From NCBI GenBank assembly GCA_965216725.1, contig CBDCGI010000025.1, positions 1-47,722 on the forward strand: a stretch of DNA of 47,722 nt. The letters are read 5' to 3'. This DNA is from JACZUI01 sp965216725 (lineage in GTDB: Bacteria > Actinomycetota > Acidimicrobiia > Spongiisociales > ZC4RG35). The notes under the pieces are model-generated. The model saw only the letters and a program-made list of their open reading frames with translations. It was not told where the DNA came from and searched no databases. A program made the translations under genes and the position numbers. Every line of letters begins with the position of its first letter. Position 1 is the first letter of the stretch. Of the stretch, positions 1 to 8,588 are shown piece by piece.

Positions 1-904
1 AAACTCGTTCTGGGTGCAGATTGACGGCTCCGGTGAGTTTGCCTGGCATTTCCCCAGTGGGGGTGGTTATACGGATCGTCTGGTGACCTCGGTGTTCTTG
101 ACGACCGGAGATCACACTATTGGCTTCTACAACCGGGAGGACGGCGCCAGACTGGACAAGGTGGAGTTGGCTGGAGGCCCGGGTGGGAATCAGCCTCCGA
201 CTGCGGTGATTGGGGCGAATCCGACGTCGGGTACAGCGCCGTTGTTTGTCCAATTCGATGGATCGGGTTCGTCTGATCCGGAGCAGGGCCCGCTGACTTA
301 TGACTGGGATCTAGATGGCGACGGCAACTTTGGTGACTCGAGCGCGGTGGCGCCATCGTTCACCTATAACAGTGATGGCAGCTATCTGGTCCAGTTGCGG
401 GTGACCGATGATCAGGGAGACGACGACGTTGACACTCAGCTGATAACTGTCGGTTCGACCGCCTGTGGTCCTTTGGCTCAGGAGGCTGAGGATGGTGCGG
501 TGTTTGGGGGGTTTGTGGTGGCGGCTGATGGGGCGGCGTCGGGTGGGCAAATGGTCCACGCGCCTCCCGGCACCGGCAACTCTTATGTTTTCGAGACGAC
601 TAACGGTGTTGTCTTCTGCGTCGACGTGATTGAACCAGCCACCTACGAGCTTGCGGCCTGGGTATCGGCGCCTGATTTGGGCTCCAATTCCTTTTGGGTG
701 CAGATCGATGGCTCCAGCGAGTTCGCAACACATGTGCCAGTCAACGGTGGCTATACCGAGCACATCGTGACAACGGTTAGCTTAGGAGCGGGCGAGCACA
801 CCGTCGGTTTCTATCTGCGCGAAGACGACGCCAGACTCGACGCCATCGAGTTGCGGAGTCTGGGTCCGGCAAGTGTGGCTGCGATCAACCGGTTGGTCCG
901 CTAG
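1..904 (+). CDS. Secreted PKD / carbohydrate-binding-like repeat protein, 5' end outside window
   Basis: The open frame runs in from the left edge: codons from position 2 already encode the NSFWVQIDG motif that recurs near residue 230, so the real start is upstream of the window. Visible order: the tail of a first beta-rich module, a PKD domain (about residues 60-147, with AVIGANPTSGTAP and YDWDLDGDG), then a complete second copy of the module (about residues 150-285, starting LAQEAEDGAVFGG and ending VGFYLREDDARLDAIEL). The repeated module resembles CBM6/35-like or malectin-like sugar-binding folds, but no exact family is claimed. No membrane anchor or sorting signal is visible at the C-terminus. 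It lies at the edge of the polysaccharide locus, and the secreted lyase at 8589-10229 carries a related module, so both probably bind the same polymer (inference). Confidence 0.75.
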   Translation, partial: NSFWVQIDGSGEFAWHFPSGGGYTDRLVTSVFLTTGDHTIGFYNREDGARLDKVELAGGPGGNQPPTAVIGANPTSGTAPLFVQFDGSGSSDPEQGPLTYDWDLDGDGNFGDSSAVAPSFTYNSDGSYLVQLRVTDDQGDDDVDTQLITVGSTACGPLAQEAEDGAVFGGFVVAADGAASGGQMVHAPPGTGNSYVFETTNGVVFCVDVIEPATYELAAWVSAPDLGSNSFWVQIDGSSEFATHVPVNGGYTEHIVTTVSLGAGEHTVGFYLREDDARLDAIELRSLGPASVAAINRLVR

Positions 905-955
905 ACGGAGCCAATAACCTGACGCGCATGTTCGAGTCCAATCAAGGGCGTCCAA

Positions 956-2089
956 GTGACTGACAGGCCAGCAGGTTCGTATCGAGAGCAGGCGACGCTC
1001 CTCCACGCCTGGATTTCGGAGAACCTCCTCGTTGAGGGACTGCTATTGGGACCGGATCCTGGCATCAGGTTCAATGCTCGAATCGGGAGGTTTCTCAAGA
1101 GCTATCTCCCGTCGTTGTTCAGCTCGGAGCAATTGGTCTATACACAGGCACAGTCATATTGGACGCTTGCCAATTGGGACCTCTATGACTTCGCCGGTAC
1201 GGAGGCTTTCGCCAAACACGCCAGGGAGACGTCTGAGAGGGTGCTCGATCGTCAAACGGATTCCGGCTACTGGGAGTACCCCAACCCGGAATGGAAAGGC
1301 CGAGTAGCCACTGTCGAGGGATGTTTCGGGGCGCTGACCCTTATCGAAACCTACCGCCGGACTCGTGATCCGAGGTTTCTCACCGGAGCCGATAACTGGT
1401 ATCGCTACATGATCGACCACATCGGCTTCAGCGACGTTGGTGGGCCCGACATGTTGTCCATCAACTATTTCGCGGGTTGGGACCGAGCCGTGCCCAACAA
1501 CGACACCCTCGTTCTCTGGACCATCGCCGCTTTGGCTGATGCTTCAGGATCGGATGAATACCTCGAATATGCCAAGCCTCTCGTGTCCTGGTTGGTAGAC
1601 GTGCAACTCGACTCCGGAGAGCTCCCCTATCTGATCGGGACCGGTGGTGATCCCGACCGGCCCCACTTCCTCTGTTACCAGTACAACGCTTTCGAGTTTG
1701 TGGATCTGGCTCATTATCTCGCTTTGACCGGTGATGGGAGCGTCGTTCCATTGATGCAGTCGCTGGCCGGCTACCTGGCGGGTGGGGTCACCGAGCAAGG
1801 ATGGGCTCGATACGACTGTTACGACGAGACCATCAAAGTGCCCTACTACACCACAGCCCTCGGCAATGCCCTTCGTGTGGCGACAACACTCGGATTCGGA
1901 GACTTCGGCGACCTGGCCGATCGTTGCTACCGCACGGTGGTAGGGCTACAAGCCGAAGACGGGTCATTCCCGTATTACTCAACGGGCAACTACCGATTGT
2001 TAACCGACCGTCGTTCCTATCCAAGGTATCTCTCCATGATGCTGCGGCATCTCTGCTCCGAGGAGAAACGCAGGTCGAGCAGTCGCTGA
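956..2089 (+). CDS. Alpha/alpha-toroid protein of the polysaccharide locus, function unknown
   Basis: This 377-residue protein starts at a GTG with AAGGG seven bases upstream. It has regularly spaced helical-hairpin signatures (YWTLANWDLYDF, VEGCFGALTLIETY, DTLVLWTIAALADA, YNAFEFVDLAHYLA, YYTTALGNALRVAT) and Trp/Tyr/Asp-rich loops. These are typical of the six-hairpin toroid shared by glycoside hydrolases, uronate epimerases and lyases, and prenyltransferase-like proteins. There is no signal peptide or membrane segment, so it is probably cytoplasmic. It overlaps the next glycosyltransferase as TGATG and is likely co-translated. Plausible roles are polymer modification (epimerase or hydrolase) or oligosaccharide quality control, but the sequence does not decide. 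No catalytic residue can be assigned. Confidence 0.75.
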   Translation: MTDRPAGSYREQATLLHAWISENLLVEGLLLGPDPGIRFNARIGRFLKSYLPSLFSSEQLVYTQAQSYWTLANWDLYDFAGTEAFAKHARETSERVLDRQTDSGYWEYPNPEWKGRVATVEGCFGALTLIETYRRTRDPRFLTGADNWYRYMIDHIGFSDVGGPDMLSINYFAGWDRAVPNNDTLVLWTIAALADASGSDEYLEYAKPLVSWLVDVQLDSGELPYLIGTGGDPDRPHFLCYQYNAFEFVDLAHYLALTGDGSVVPLMQSLAGYLAGGVTEQGWARYDCYDETIKVPYYTTALGNALRVATTLGFGDFGDLADRCYRTVVGLQAEDGSFPYYSTGNYRLLTDRRSYPRYLSMMLRHLCSEEKRRSSSR

Positions 2090-3360
2090 TGGATCAATTC
2101 CCAGAGGAACTCACCAGACCACCAGGCGACACGACGATACCTGTCGGCTACATCGTCCATCGGTATCCCTACCGAACGGAGACATTCCTCGTGGGTGAGA
2201 TGTATTGGCTTACGAGACTTGGAATGTCGATTGCGATCTTCCCACTTCTCTCGGGTCACGATGACGTTCAATCGGAGCAGATTGAAGCTCTGGCTCCCAC
2301 CGTTCAATCGGGGCTTGCGATCTCCTCGCATTCGTTGAAGTCCCTGTTGTACTTCCTTAGTCAATCGCCGATTCGGCTGATGAATGCCCTTATCAAGGTG
2401 ATTCGACTTACCTACCGAGAGCCACGCGTGCTCGTTCGTGCACTGGTCTTGTACCCGAGGATGGTTGGCATCGCCCGAACCGCTAGGGACGTGGGTATCC
2501 GGCACATCCACACCCATTTTGTCTGGTTGGAGGCCGTTTCGGCGAGCGCGATCAGAGAGCTTTTGGGCACGACCTATTCGATCGAGCCACATGCCTTTGG
2601 CCTATTCGGCAGGAACCAGAAGTCGGTGAGAGCCCAATTGGAAGACGCAGACGCCATCGTCACCATTTCCGAATACAACCGAACGCATATCCGAAGTCTC
2701 TCGAACGTGTTGAGAAGCCGGGAGATCGCAGTAGTCCATTGCGGCGTCGAGACCGATCGCTTTCGACCAAGTGGCGGGGACCGCAATGAGGGGCCAGTTC
2801 TACTCTCCGTCGGCCGGGCAGTCGAGAAGAAGGGTCACGAGTACCTGATCGCCGCATGCCGAGAATTGAGAAACCGCGGGTACGAGTTCAAATGCAAGAT
2901 TGTCACCGGCGCAACTGACCATCGGCCCGGTTTGGAACGGTTGATTGGGGACTTGGGTCTCGAGAGCTTCGTCGAGCTGGTCGGGGCCAAGAATCCTTCC
3001 GAGATGTCTGGCCTATATCGTGAGAGCGACTTGTTCGTTTTGGCCTCGGTCGTCGCTGCGAATGGTGATCGCGATGGGATACCCGTCTCACTGATGGAAG
3101 CGATGGCCTCGGGTTTGCCCGTAGTTTCGACACGCGTATCGGGGATTCCCGAATTGGTGACGAATGGTGTGAATGGATTATTAGTTGATGCTGCGGACCC
3201 CGATGGTCTCGCATCGGCCATGGCCTCTTTGCTGGATGATCCACCCCTAGGTATCAGAATGGGTCTCGCCGGAAGGACCACGGTCGAAGAGCGGTTCGAC
3301 AGCCGTCAGTCGGCGGAGGAAGTCGAGCGCTTCCTCATTCAACAGCTGAGCCAGAGCTAG
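2089..3360 (+). CDS. Glycosyltransferase family 4
   Basis: This is a 423-residue GT-B glycosyltransferase. The frame is open from further upstream, but the ATG overlapping the previous stop (TGATG) is the natural start, giving MDQFPEELTRPP. The N-terminal acceptor domain has IHTHFVWLEA. The C-terminal GT4 domain shows LSVGRAVEKKGHEYLI and the nucleotide-sugar-binding E-x7-E segment PVSLMEAMASGLPVVSTR followed by GIPELV. It probably adds one sugar to the undecaprenyl-linked repeat unit at the inner membrane face. It ends tail to tail with the next gene, the two stops overlapping by four bases. The donor sugar cannot be deduced. Confidence 0.9.
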   Translation: MDQFPEELTRPPGDTTIPVGYIVHRYPYRTETFLVGEMYWLTRLGMSIAIFPLLSGHDDVQSEQIEALAPTVQSGLAISSHSLKSLLYFLSQSPIRLMNALIKVIRLTYREPRVLVRALVLYPRMVGIARTARDVGIRHIHTHFVWLEAVSASAIRELLGTTYSIEPHAFGLFGRNQKSVRAQLEDADAIVTISEYNRTHIRSLSNVLRSREIAVVHCGVETDRFRPSGGDRNEGPVLLSVGRAVEKKGHEYLIAACRELRNRGYEFKCKIVTGATDHRPGLERLIGDLGLESFVELVGAKNPSEMSGLYRESDLFVLASVVAANGDRDGIPVSLMEAMASGLPVVSTRVSGIPELVTNGVNGLLVDAADPDGLASAMASLLDDPPLGIRMGLAGRTTVEERFDSRQSAEEVERFLIQQLSQS

Positions 3361-4448
3361 GACCGCCTGCCGCCCTGTCGGACAACCCGCGAGTACACGT
3401 TGGACGTTTGTGCAGCGACTGCTTCGGCGCTCCATTCTGTTCTTAGCTTGGCGTTGCCAGCCCTGCCCATGGCTTGAGCCACCTCGGGTTGCTCCAGCAG
3501 CGCAGTGATGGCTTCAGCCAGCTGTTCGCTGTTCCTCGGCTCTACCAAAAGACCGGTCTTACCGTGCTCTACCTGAGACGCAAGCCCACCCACTCGAGTA
3601 GCGACCACGGGCCGACCGAAGGTGTAGGCGGTGGGAATGACTGCACTTTGTGTTGCTTCGACATAAGGCAGGATCACCACGGTTGAGCGCTTGAACAGCT
3701 GGGCCACCTCCAGCTCCGGCAAGAAGCGGTTGTGGATCTCAAACATTTCAGGATGCCGCATTGCACTTCGATAACGGTCCAGACTCTCGCCGCTGCCGGC
3801 GATCACTACCTTGAGGTCAGGGAAGCGATTTCGCAGGGCCTCTGCCGCTTGAATCAGATAGATCAAGCCCTTGTAGGGCCAGATGCGCCCGAAGAAGAGG
3901 ATCTCCCGGGTGGCTTGTGCTACGTCTTCTGCAAGCGAGGCGTCACCCCGTTCCAACAGCGGAACGACGTCGATGCGATCGGGGGGGTAGTTCAGATCCG
4001 AGGCCAGTAGGGACGCCATTTCTTTGTTATGTGCGATGAGTCGGTCCGCTCGCCGGTACCCGAATCGAACCAACCATGCCGGCGTCTTGGCCGAGTTCCT
4101 GTCTCCTGTGTGTCGAATCGGGTCGTGAGCCGCGATCAGGAGCGGGTAGTCGGACAGGAACGGAAGGCTGAGAAAGAACCAGAAGTGCCACTTCTGCATA
4201 TGGATCAGGTCCGGATCCAGTTGCTTGATGTCTCGAATCAAGCGAAACATCAACCCGAACTGTTTCATCATTTGGCGAATCCGGGGCAGTTCAAACGGTC
4301 TGTAGTCGACGCCGTGTCCCAACCATTTCAGGAAAGGCTCAGCGCGGCGTCGGTCCAACATCAGAGTGACATCGTGTTCAGCTGCCAGCTCGGAAGCGAG
4401 TCGGATGGTCAGCTCTTCAGTGTCGAATGCGAGGCAGAGCACATTCAT
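3357..4448 (-). CDS. Glycosyltransferase family 4
   Basis: This 363-residue protein begins MNVLCLAFDTEE at an ATG. GT4/GT1-type features are LIHMQKWHFWFF in the N-terminal domain, ILFFGRIWPYKGLIYLI at the start of the C-terminal Rossmann domain, and IPTAYTFGRPVVATRVGG where the usual E-x7-E motif sits. The first Glu of that motif is replaced (TAYTFGRPVVA), which is tolerated in some members. It is a single gene read away from the flippase at 4714, with a 265-bp divergent intergenic region, and it converges on the GT4 at 2089. It probably acts in repeat-unit assembly; donor unknown. Confidence 0.88.
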   Translation of the reverse strand: MNVLCLAFDTEELTIRLASELAAEHDVTLMLDRRRAEPFLKWLGHGVDYRPFELPRIRQMMKQFGLMFRLIRDIKQLDPDLIHMQKWHFWFFLSLPFLSDYPLLIAAHDPIRHTGDRNSAKTPAWLVRFGYRRADRLIAHNKEMASLLASDLNYPPDRIDVVPLLERGDASLAEDVAQATREILFFGRIWPYKGLIYLIQAAEALRNRFPDLKVVIAGSGESLDRYRSAMRHPEMFEIHNRFLPELEVAQLFKRSTVVILPYVEATQSAVIPTAYTFGRPVVATRVGGLASQVEHGKTGLLVEPRNSEQLAEAITALLEQPEVAQAMGRAGNAKLRTEWSAEAVAAQTSNVYSRVVRQGGRRS

Positions 4449-4503
4449 GTCAGCAACTTAGTTTTAGATAGGCCTACTAGAGGCATCCTTGGGACGACAG
4501 TTC

Positions 4504-4534
4504 TTGGTTTTGAGGCCATTTTGCGAACTAGGCT
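4504..4534 (+). promoter_or_regulatory. Candidate sigma-A promoter of the flippase gene
   Basis: TTGGTT and TAGGCT are separated by 19 bases, about 180 bases before the GTG start at 4714. The -10 box matches the TAGGCT seen upstream of three other genes in this window; the -35 match is weak. Confidence 0.35.
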
Positions 4535-4713
4535 AAGAGGCGGTTCATTGCAGCCTATGGTGGGGAAGGCGAGGCTCGAGGCGTGTGGAGAGGCCTCACT
4601 AAATTCATGTCACTCGGATTCGATGACGCTAAGACATCGGGCTGCCGACCGGGTTTGCCCGGGCCAACGCTTCTAATTACAGGAGCATCGTCGTATACCC
4701 TTAGGAAGCCTCG

Positions 4714-6219
4714 GTGAACGACACCCTCTCCGCTCGCACCGTCAAAGGATTCATCTGGATGTCCTCCGCTTCTGGAGTGGAGAGCGTTTTTCGCGTGCTT
4801 TCCATCGTGGTGCTGGCGAGATTGCTAACGCCATACGAGTTCGGAGTCATGGGTGCCGCCACGACCGTAATCGGAGTCTCGATGATGTTCTCCGAAATGG
4901 GCATGGGGCCAGCAATTGTCCAACGCGAAGCATTGACGAATCATCACGTGCGTACCGCGTTCGGCTATTCCGTGGCCTCAGGCTTCGTCCTGGGTGGAGC
5001 CGTCTTCTGGGCAGCGCCATGGATCGCCGCACTGTTCTCCTTCGACGACCTTGAATCGGTTCTTAAGGCAGTGTCGATAGTTTTCCCGATTCAAGGCTTC
5101 GGAGTCGTAGCCGAATCAACCTTGCGCCGAGAAATGCGTTTTCGCCAGCTGTCCATCATCCGCGCTTCTTCGTACGGATTGGGGTTTGTCTCAGTTGCTA
5201 TCGCTCTGGCGCTGATGGGCTTTGGCATTTGGGCCCTCGTTGTCGCGACAATCTCCTTTCGGCTGTTGTCCACTGCGCTGGCCATCAATGCGGCACGTCA
5301 TCCAATGATTCCATCGTTCAATCCCGGCATTGCAAAGGATCTCCTCTCATTCGGGGGAGGATTCACTCTTGCGCGCCTCCTCAACTACTCGGCCAGAAAC
5401 GTTGACTACCTCATTGCCGGGAGAACTCTCGGTGAGAGTGCGTTGGGTTTCTACAACCGGGCGTATCAGCTCCTGGTTGCCCCGGTCCAGCTGGTGGGAA
5501 TCGCGCTGGATCAGGTGATGTTTGCCGCGATGTCGCAGCGGCAATCGTCCGCCACCAAGCTGAGGAAGGCTTACCGTCGGGGCGCTAGCCTCACTGCCTT
5601 TGTGTTTCTTCCAGTCGGGGCCGTATCGGTTCTGATTGCGCCCGAGATCGTCAGGGTCGCCTTGGGAAACCAGTGGGCGGACTCGATTGCGCCTTTTCAA
5701 GTGTTGGCGATTGGCATGTACTTTCGCGCTGCGTATCGGGTTAGTGACTCAGTTGCACATGCCACCGGCGCCGTGTACCGCCGCTCTTGGCGGCAGGGTG
5801 TCTATCTGATTGCGGTCGCGGTTGGGGCGTGGCTTGGACAACAAGCTGCTGGACTCGATGGGCTCGCTGTGGGTGTAGTCGCCGCTCTGGCAGTCAACTT
5901 CCTCCTAATGACGCAACTGGGTGTGAGGCTCGTAGAGATGAGGTGGGCCGAGTTTCTCAAGCTCCACGTCGAACCTGCCCTATTAACGGTCATCACCTTG
6001 GCTCTGACGATTCCCGCAACGTTGACTCTTCGCTCTCTCGAAGCGTCTGCAGTAGCGACGCTGATAGTCGTGGGCCTCGTCGCTTCAATTCCCTACGTCG
6101 TTGCCTACCGCAAGCCAGATTGGCTCGGTGACGATGGCAAATGGATAGCGCAGAGCGCTCAGGTGGCGTTCGCTGGGAGGTCCTTTGCGGAGAACGAATC
6201 TGGGTCGGAGGAGGTTTGA
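4714..6219 (+). CDS. Polysaccharide flippase, Wzx/MATE-like (oligosaccharide flippase family)
   Basis: This 501-residue, highly hydrophobic protein has about 12-14 predicted membrane segments. It starts at a GTG with AGGAA six bases upstream. Typical family features are the N-terminal GFIWMSSASGVESVFRVLSI helix, ARLLTPYEFGVMGAATTVIG, and DYLIAGRTLGESALGFYNRA near the middle. These place it in the lipopolysaccharide/teichuronic-acid exporter branch (WzxC/TuaB-like) of the MVF superfamily. It would flip the undecaprenyl-diphosphate-linked repeat unit across the membrane. It is followed after two bases by a TTG-started sulfotransferase whose GGAGGAGG site lies inside the end of this gene, so the two are co-translated. 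Confidence 0.92.
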   Translation: MNDTLSARTVKGFIWMSSASGVESVFRVLSIVVLARLLTPYEFGVMGAATTVIGVSMMFSEMGMGPAIVQREALTNHHVRTAFGYSVASGFVLGGAVFWAAPWIAALFSFDDLESVLKAVSIVFPIQGFGVVAESTLRREMRFRQLSIIRASSYGLGFVSVAIALALMGFGIWALVVATISFRLLSTALAINAARHPMIPSFNPGIAKDLLSFGGGFTLARLLNYSARNVDYLIAGRTLGESALGFYNRAYQLLVAPVQLVGIALDQVMFAAMSQRQSSATKLRKAYRRGASLTAFVFLPVGAVSVLIAPEIVRVALGNQWADSIAPFQVLAIGMYFRAAYRVSDSVAHATGAVYRRSWRQGVYLIAVAVGAWLGQQAAGLDGLAVGVVAALAVNFLLMTQLGVRLVEMRWAEFLKLHVEPALLTVITLALTIPATLTLRSLEASAVATLIVVGLVASIPYVVAYRKPDWLGDDGKWIAQSAQVAFAGRSFAENESGSEEV

Positions 6220-6221
6220 CC

Positions 6222-7112
6222 TTGGCTTCGCTGGTGAACGTCATGGGTACGGGTCGGTCCGGAAGCACAATGCTCCATTTGATGATTGGAAACGGGTCAG
6301 ATTCCTTTCCTTGCGGCGAAATCTCAGATCTCTACTGGCCGATGAGGCGACATCACTTTCGATGGGTGTGCCCTTGCACCAGCGAACCCTGTCCCGTGTG
6401 GCCCAAGCTGGATGGTCTTCCCAAGGAGCGGTTCCACAGTGAGGCAGTCATACGGCTTGGAGTCGAATCGATTGTGGACAACTCGAAGTCACTCGTCTGG
6501 GTTCTCAAGAATCAACACTGGGCGAGCGCGGAGGGCCTCGACGTGTTCAACGTGGCGATTTGGAAGTCTCCCATTGAGCTTGCATATTCCTACTGGAAGA
6601 GGGGGCGAGATCCGATGGATTGGCGCACGCCCTTTGTGCACTATTACGGCAGGATGTTCTCAATTGGTCTGCCAACCATGACAGTTTCGCTCGCGGATTT
6701 GACGGACTCTCCGGATGCGACATTGGATCGTATTTGCACCTTGCTTGGCTTGCCATACTCATCCGGGCGGTCGCACTTCTGGGAGAGAGAGCATCATCAT
6801 CTCTACGGGAGTCGGAGTGTTAGAGACCAGATTCGCGCTGGCACGGGTTGGACTGAGCGTGACCGCCAGTTCCCTCGAGAATTCGAGCAGCTAGCGCCAA
6901 GGATTTCGGAACTCATTGGGTCTGATGACCAGGTGCAGTGTGTGCTACAAGGCTTGCATGATCGAGATATCAATAATCCGGTCTCGGGGTCCAGCTCTCG
7001 CGACTTCAACCACACCGGGCTTTATCCGTGGTGGTATTACGTGAAACGTGCGCGAAGATTCATCGGTAGGAGATTCCCCAAAGATCCGCCAGCGACGTGG
7101 GAGCTTGGATGA
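6222..7112 (+). CDS. Sulfotransferase family protein (PAPS-dependent)
   Basis: I chose the TTG at 6222 because GGAGGAGG at 6207-6214 lies seven bases upstream. The longer in-frame start would sit inside the flippase gene. The 296-residue product begins MASLVNVMGTGRSGSTMLH, placing the PAPS 5'-phosphosulfate-binding loop GTGRSGST at residues 9-16, as in bacterial sulfotransferase families. The pair of Trp/Cys-rich loops (WVCPCTSEPCPVW) is unusual. It lies between flippase and ligase and overlaps the ligase by ATGA, so it is in the export operon and probably sulfates a sugar of the polymer (inference). Sulfation of a small metabolite remains possible. Confidence 0.85.
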   Translation: MASLVNVMGTGRSGSTMLHLMIGNGSDSFPCGEISDLYWPMRRHHFRWVCPCTSEPCPVWPKLDGLPKERFHSEAVIRLGVESIVDNSKSLVWVLKNQHWASAEGLDVFNVAIWKSPIELAYSYWKRGRDPMDWRTPFVHYYGRMFSIGLPTMTVSLADLTDSPDATLDRICTLLGLPYSSGRSHFWEREHHHLYGSRSVRDQIRAGTGWTERDRQFPREFEQLAPRISELIGSDDQVQCVLQGLHDRDINNPVSGSSSRDFNHTGLYPWWYYVKRARRFIGRRFPKDPPATWELG

Positions 7113-8563
7113 ATTCGATCGATCCCTGTGAAGTCCCATCGAGTGCGTGGACCGAAGAGCTGACGGCCCAGCTGAGGCCCGTATTGATAGCCGTTCCCAT
7201 CCTTGTGGTTACCGCAGTTCTCCTTGTGAACTCTCCCACACGGGCCGTGAGTGTCGGCCTGGCCATCCCCTTACTCGTTGCAGTAGCCCTCGTTCCGGTC
7301 TCAATTGTCAAGCGCGTTCTGGTGGCTCTGGTGGTCCTCGAGCTTGCGATTCCGATAGATCTGATCATCGGATTCGACCCAACCTTGAGCGCGACGAGCA
7401 CTATTTCCGGATTGAACCTGTCCTTGGGAGCGTTCGCCCTGACAGCGCTCTACGTGTTTTGGGGTTTGGAGGGCGTTGCGGCTCGATGGGTGCGACCGGG
7501 CTTAGGCCGGTCATTGATTCTCGTGGCCTCTGCGTATCCGGCTGCGGTCGCTCTGTCCTTCCTGGTTGCTCGGGACGCATCTCTTTGGCTAAGCGAGGCC
7601 GTCATCGTATTGCAGGGTTTCCTCCTTCTGATGTACGTCCTGTACAACATGAAGACTCGGGCCGACATCTATTTCGTATTCGTATTCCTGACCCTCGGAC
7701 TCCTGGTGCAAGGCCTCTATGTCACCGGTGCGGCCGGTCCATTGTCAGGTTTGGAATACGGGCCATTCAGCCAGCATGACTCTTCGAACCGCTCAGACGG
7801 AACCTTCGGCTCGCCCAATGTCCTCGGGGCTTATCTGACGATGATTCTCCCGCTAAGCCTAGGATTGAGTGCCTCTCGAGCACCACGGGCCCTTCGGCTG
7901 GTTGCTGCCGCTGCTTTTGCCTTCGGTTTGGTAGCACTTGCCTTGACATACTCTCGCGGCGCCTGGCTCGGTGCGCTATTGACGATGCCCTTGCTCCTTA
8001 TTGGGCTCCTTCGCCGTGGCTGGCTGCCAAGAACGGCATTGGCAGCGCTGGGCGGCTCTGTCTTGTTTGCTTTTGCGGTATTTGGTTCCGCGATTTCCAC
8101 TCGAATCTCGAGTGCTGGGAGTTCAACAGCGGATGTAAGACTCACCCTGATGGACATGGCGTGGCGAATGATCGGGGATCATCCGCTGCTCGGCGTGGGT
8201 GCGAACAACTTCATTCGCGCCCTCCCCGGCTACTTGACTCCAGAATTCTCTGACGCCTGGCTTTCTACGGTTCACAATAAGTATCTTCTCGTTTGGTCCG
8301 AAACTGGCATCCTGGGATTGGCGGCCTGGCTTCTCTTGCTTGGTGCAGGCTTGAGATCGGGCTGGTTGGCATGGCGGACGAACGACAGAGATATGGCTCC
8401 GCTAGGAGCAGCACTAGCGGCGGGGCTGGCAGCCGGGATGGTTCATTCTTTTGGTGAGTTGTATCACAATCGCATTCAGGTCCAGCTGATAATGCTGCTT
8501 TGTGCTCTTCTGTTCATCGCCCGCCGGGCCGTGATCCCTGTGCAAGAGCAGGTCAGCGTCTAG
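7109..8563 (+). CDS. O-antigen ligase / Wzy-like polymerase family protein
   Basis: The start is the ATG of an ATGA overlap with the sulfotransferase stop, with GGGAG five bases upstream. The 484-residue protein has about eleven membrane segments. The Wzy_C/WaaL region includes FGSPNVLGAYLTMILPLSL, a large extracytoplasmic loop with WRMIGDHPLLGVGANNF, and STVHNKYLLVWSETGILG, whose HNxxL motif is conserved in this superfamily. In a locus with Wzx, Wzz and a priming transferase it is the best candidate for the polymerase that joins repeat units outside the membrane. Ligase and polymerase cannot be told apart from sequence alone. It converges on the lyase gene 25 bases away. Confidence 0.88.
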   Translation: MNSIDPCEVPSSAWTEELTAQLRPVLIAVPILVVTAVLLVNSPTRAVSVGLAIPLLVAVALVPVSIVKRVLVALVVLELAIPIDLIIGFDPTLSATSTISGLNLSLGAFALTALYVFWGLEGVAARWVRPGLGRSLILVASAYPAAVALSFLVARDASLWLSEAVIVLQGFLLLMYVLYNMKTRADIYFVFVFLTLGLLVQGLYVTGAAGPLSGLEYGPFSQHDSSNRSDGTFGSPNVLGAYLTMILPLSLGLSASRAPRALRLVAAAAFAFGLVALALTYSRGAWLGALLTMPLLLIGLLRRGWLPRTALAALGGSVLFAFAVFGSAISTRISSAGSSTADVRLTLMDMAWRMIGDHPLLGVGANNFIRALPGYLTPEFSDAWLSTVHNKYLLVWSETGILGLAAWLLLLGAGLRSGWLAWRTNDRDMAPLGAALAAGLAAGMVHSFGELYHNRIQVQLIMLLCALLFIARRAVIPVQEQVSV

Positions 8564-8588
8564 CTCGGGTGCATGGTTGAGCGATGGG

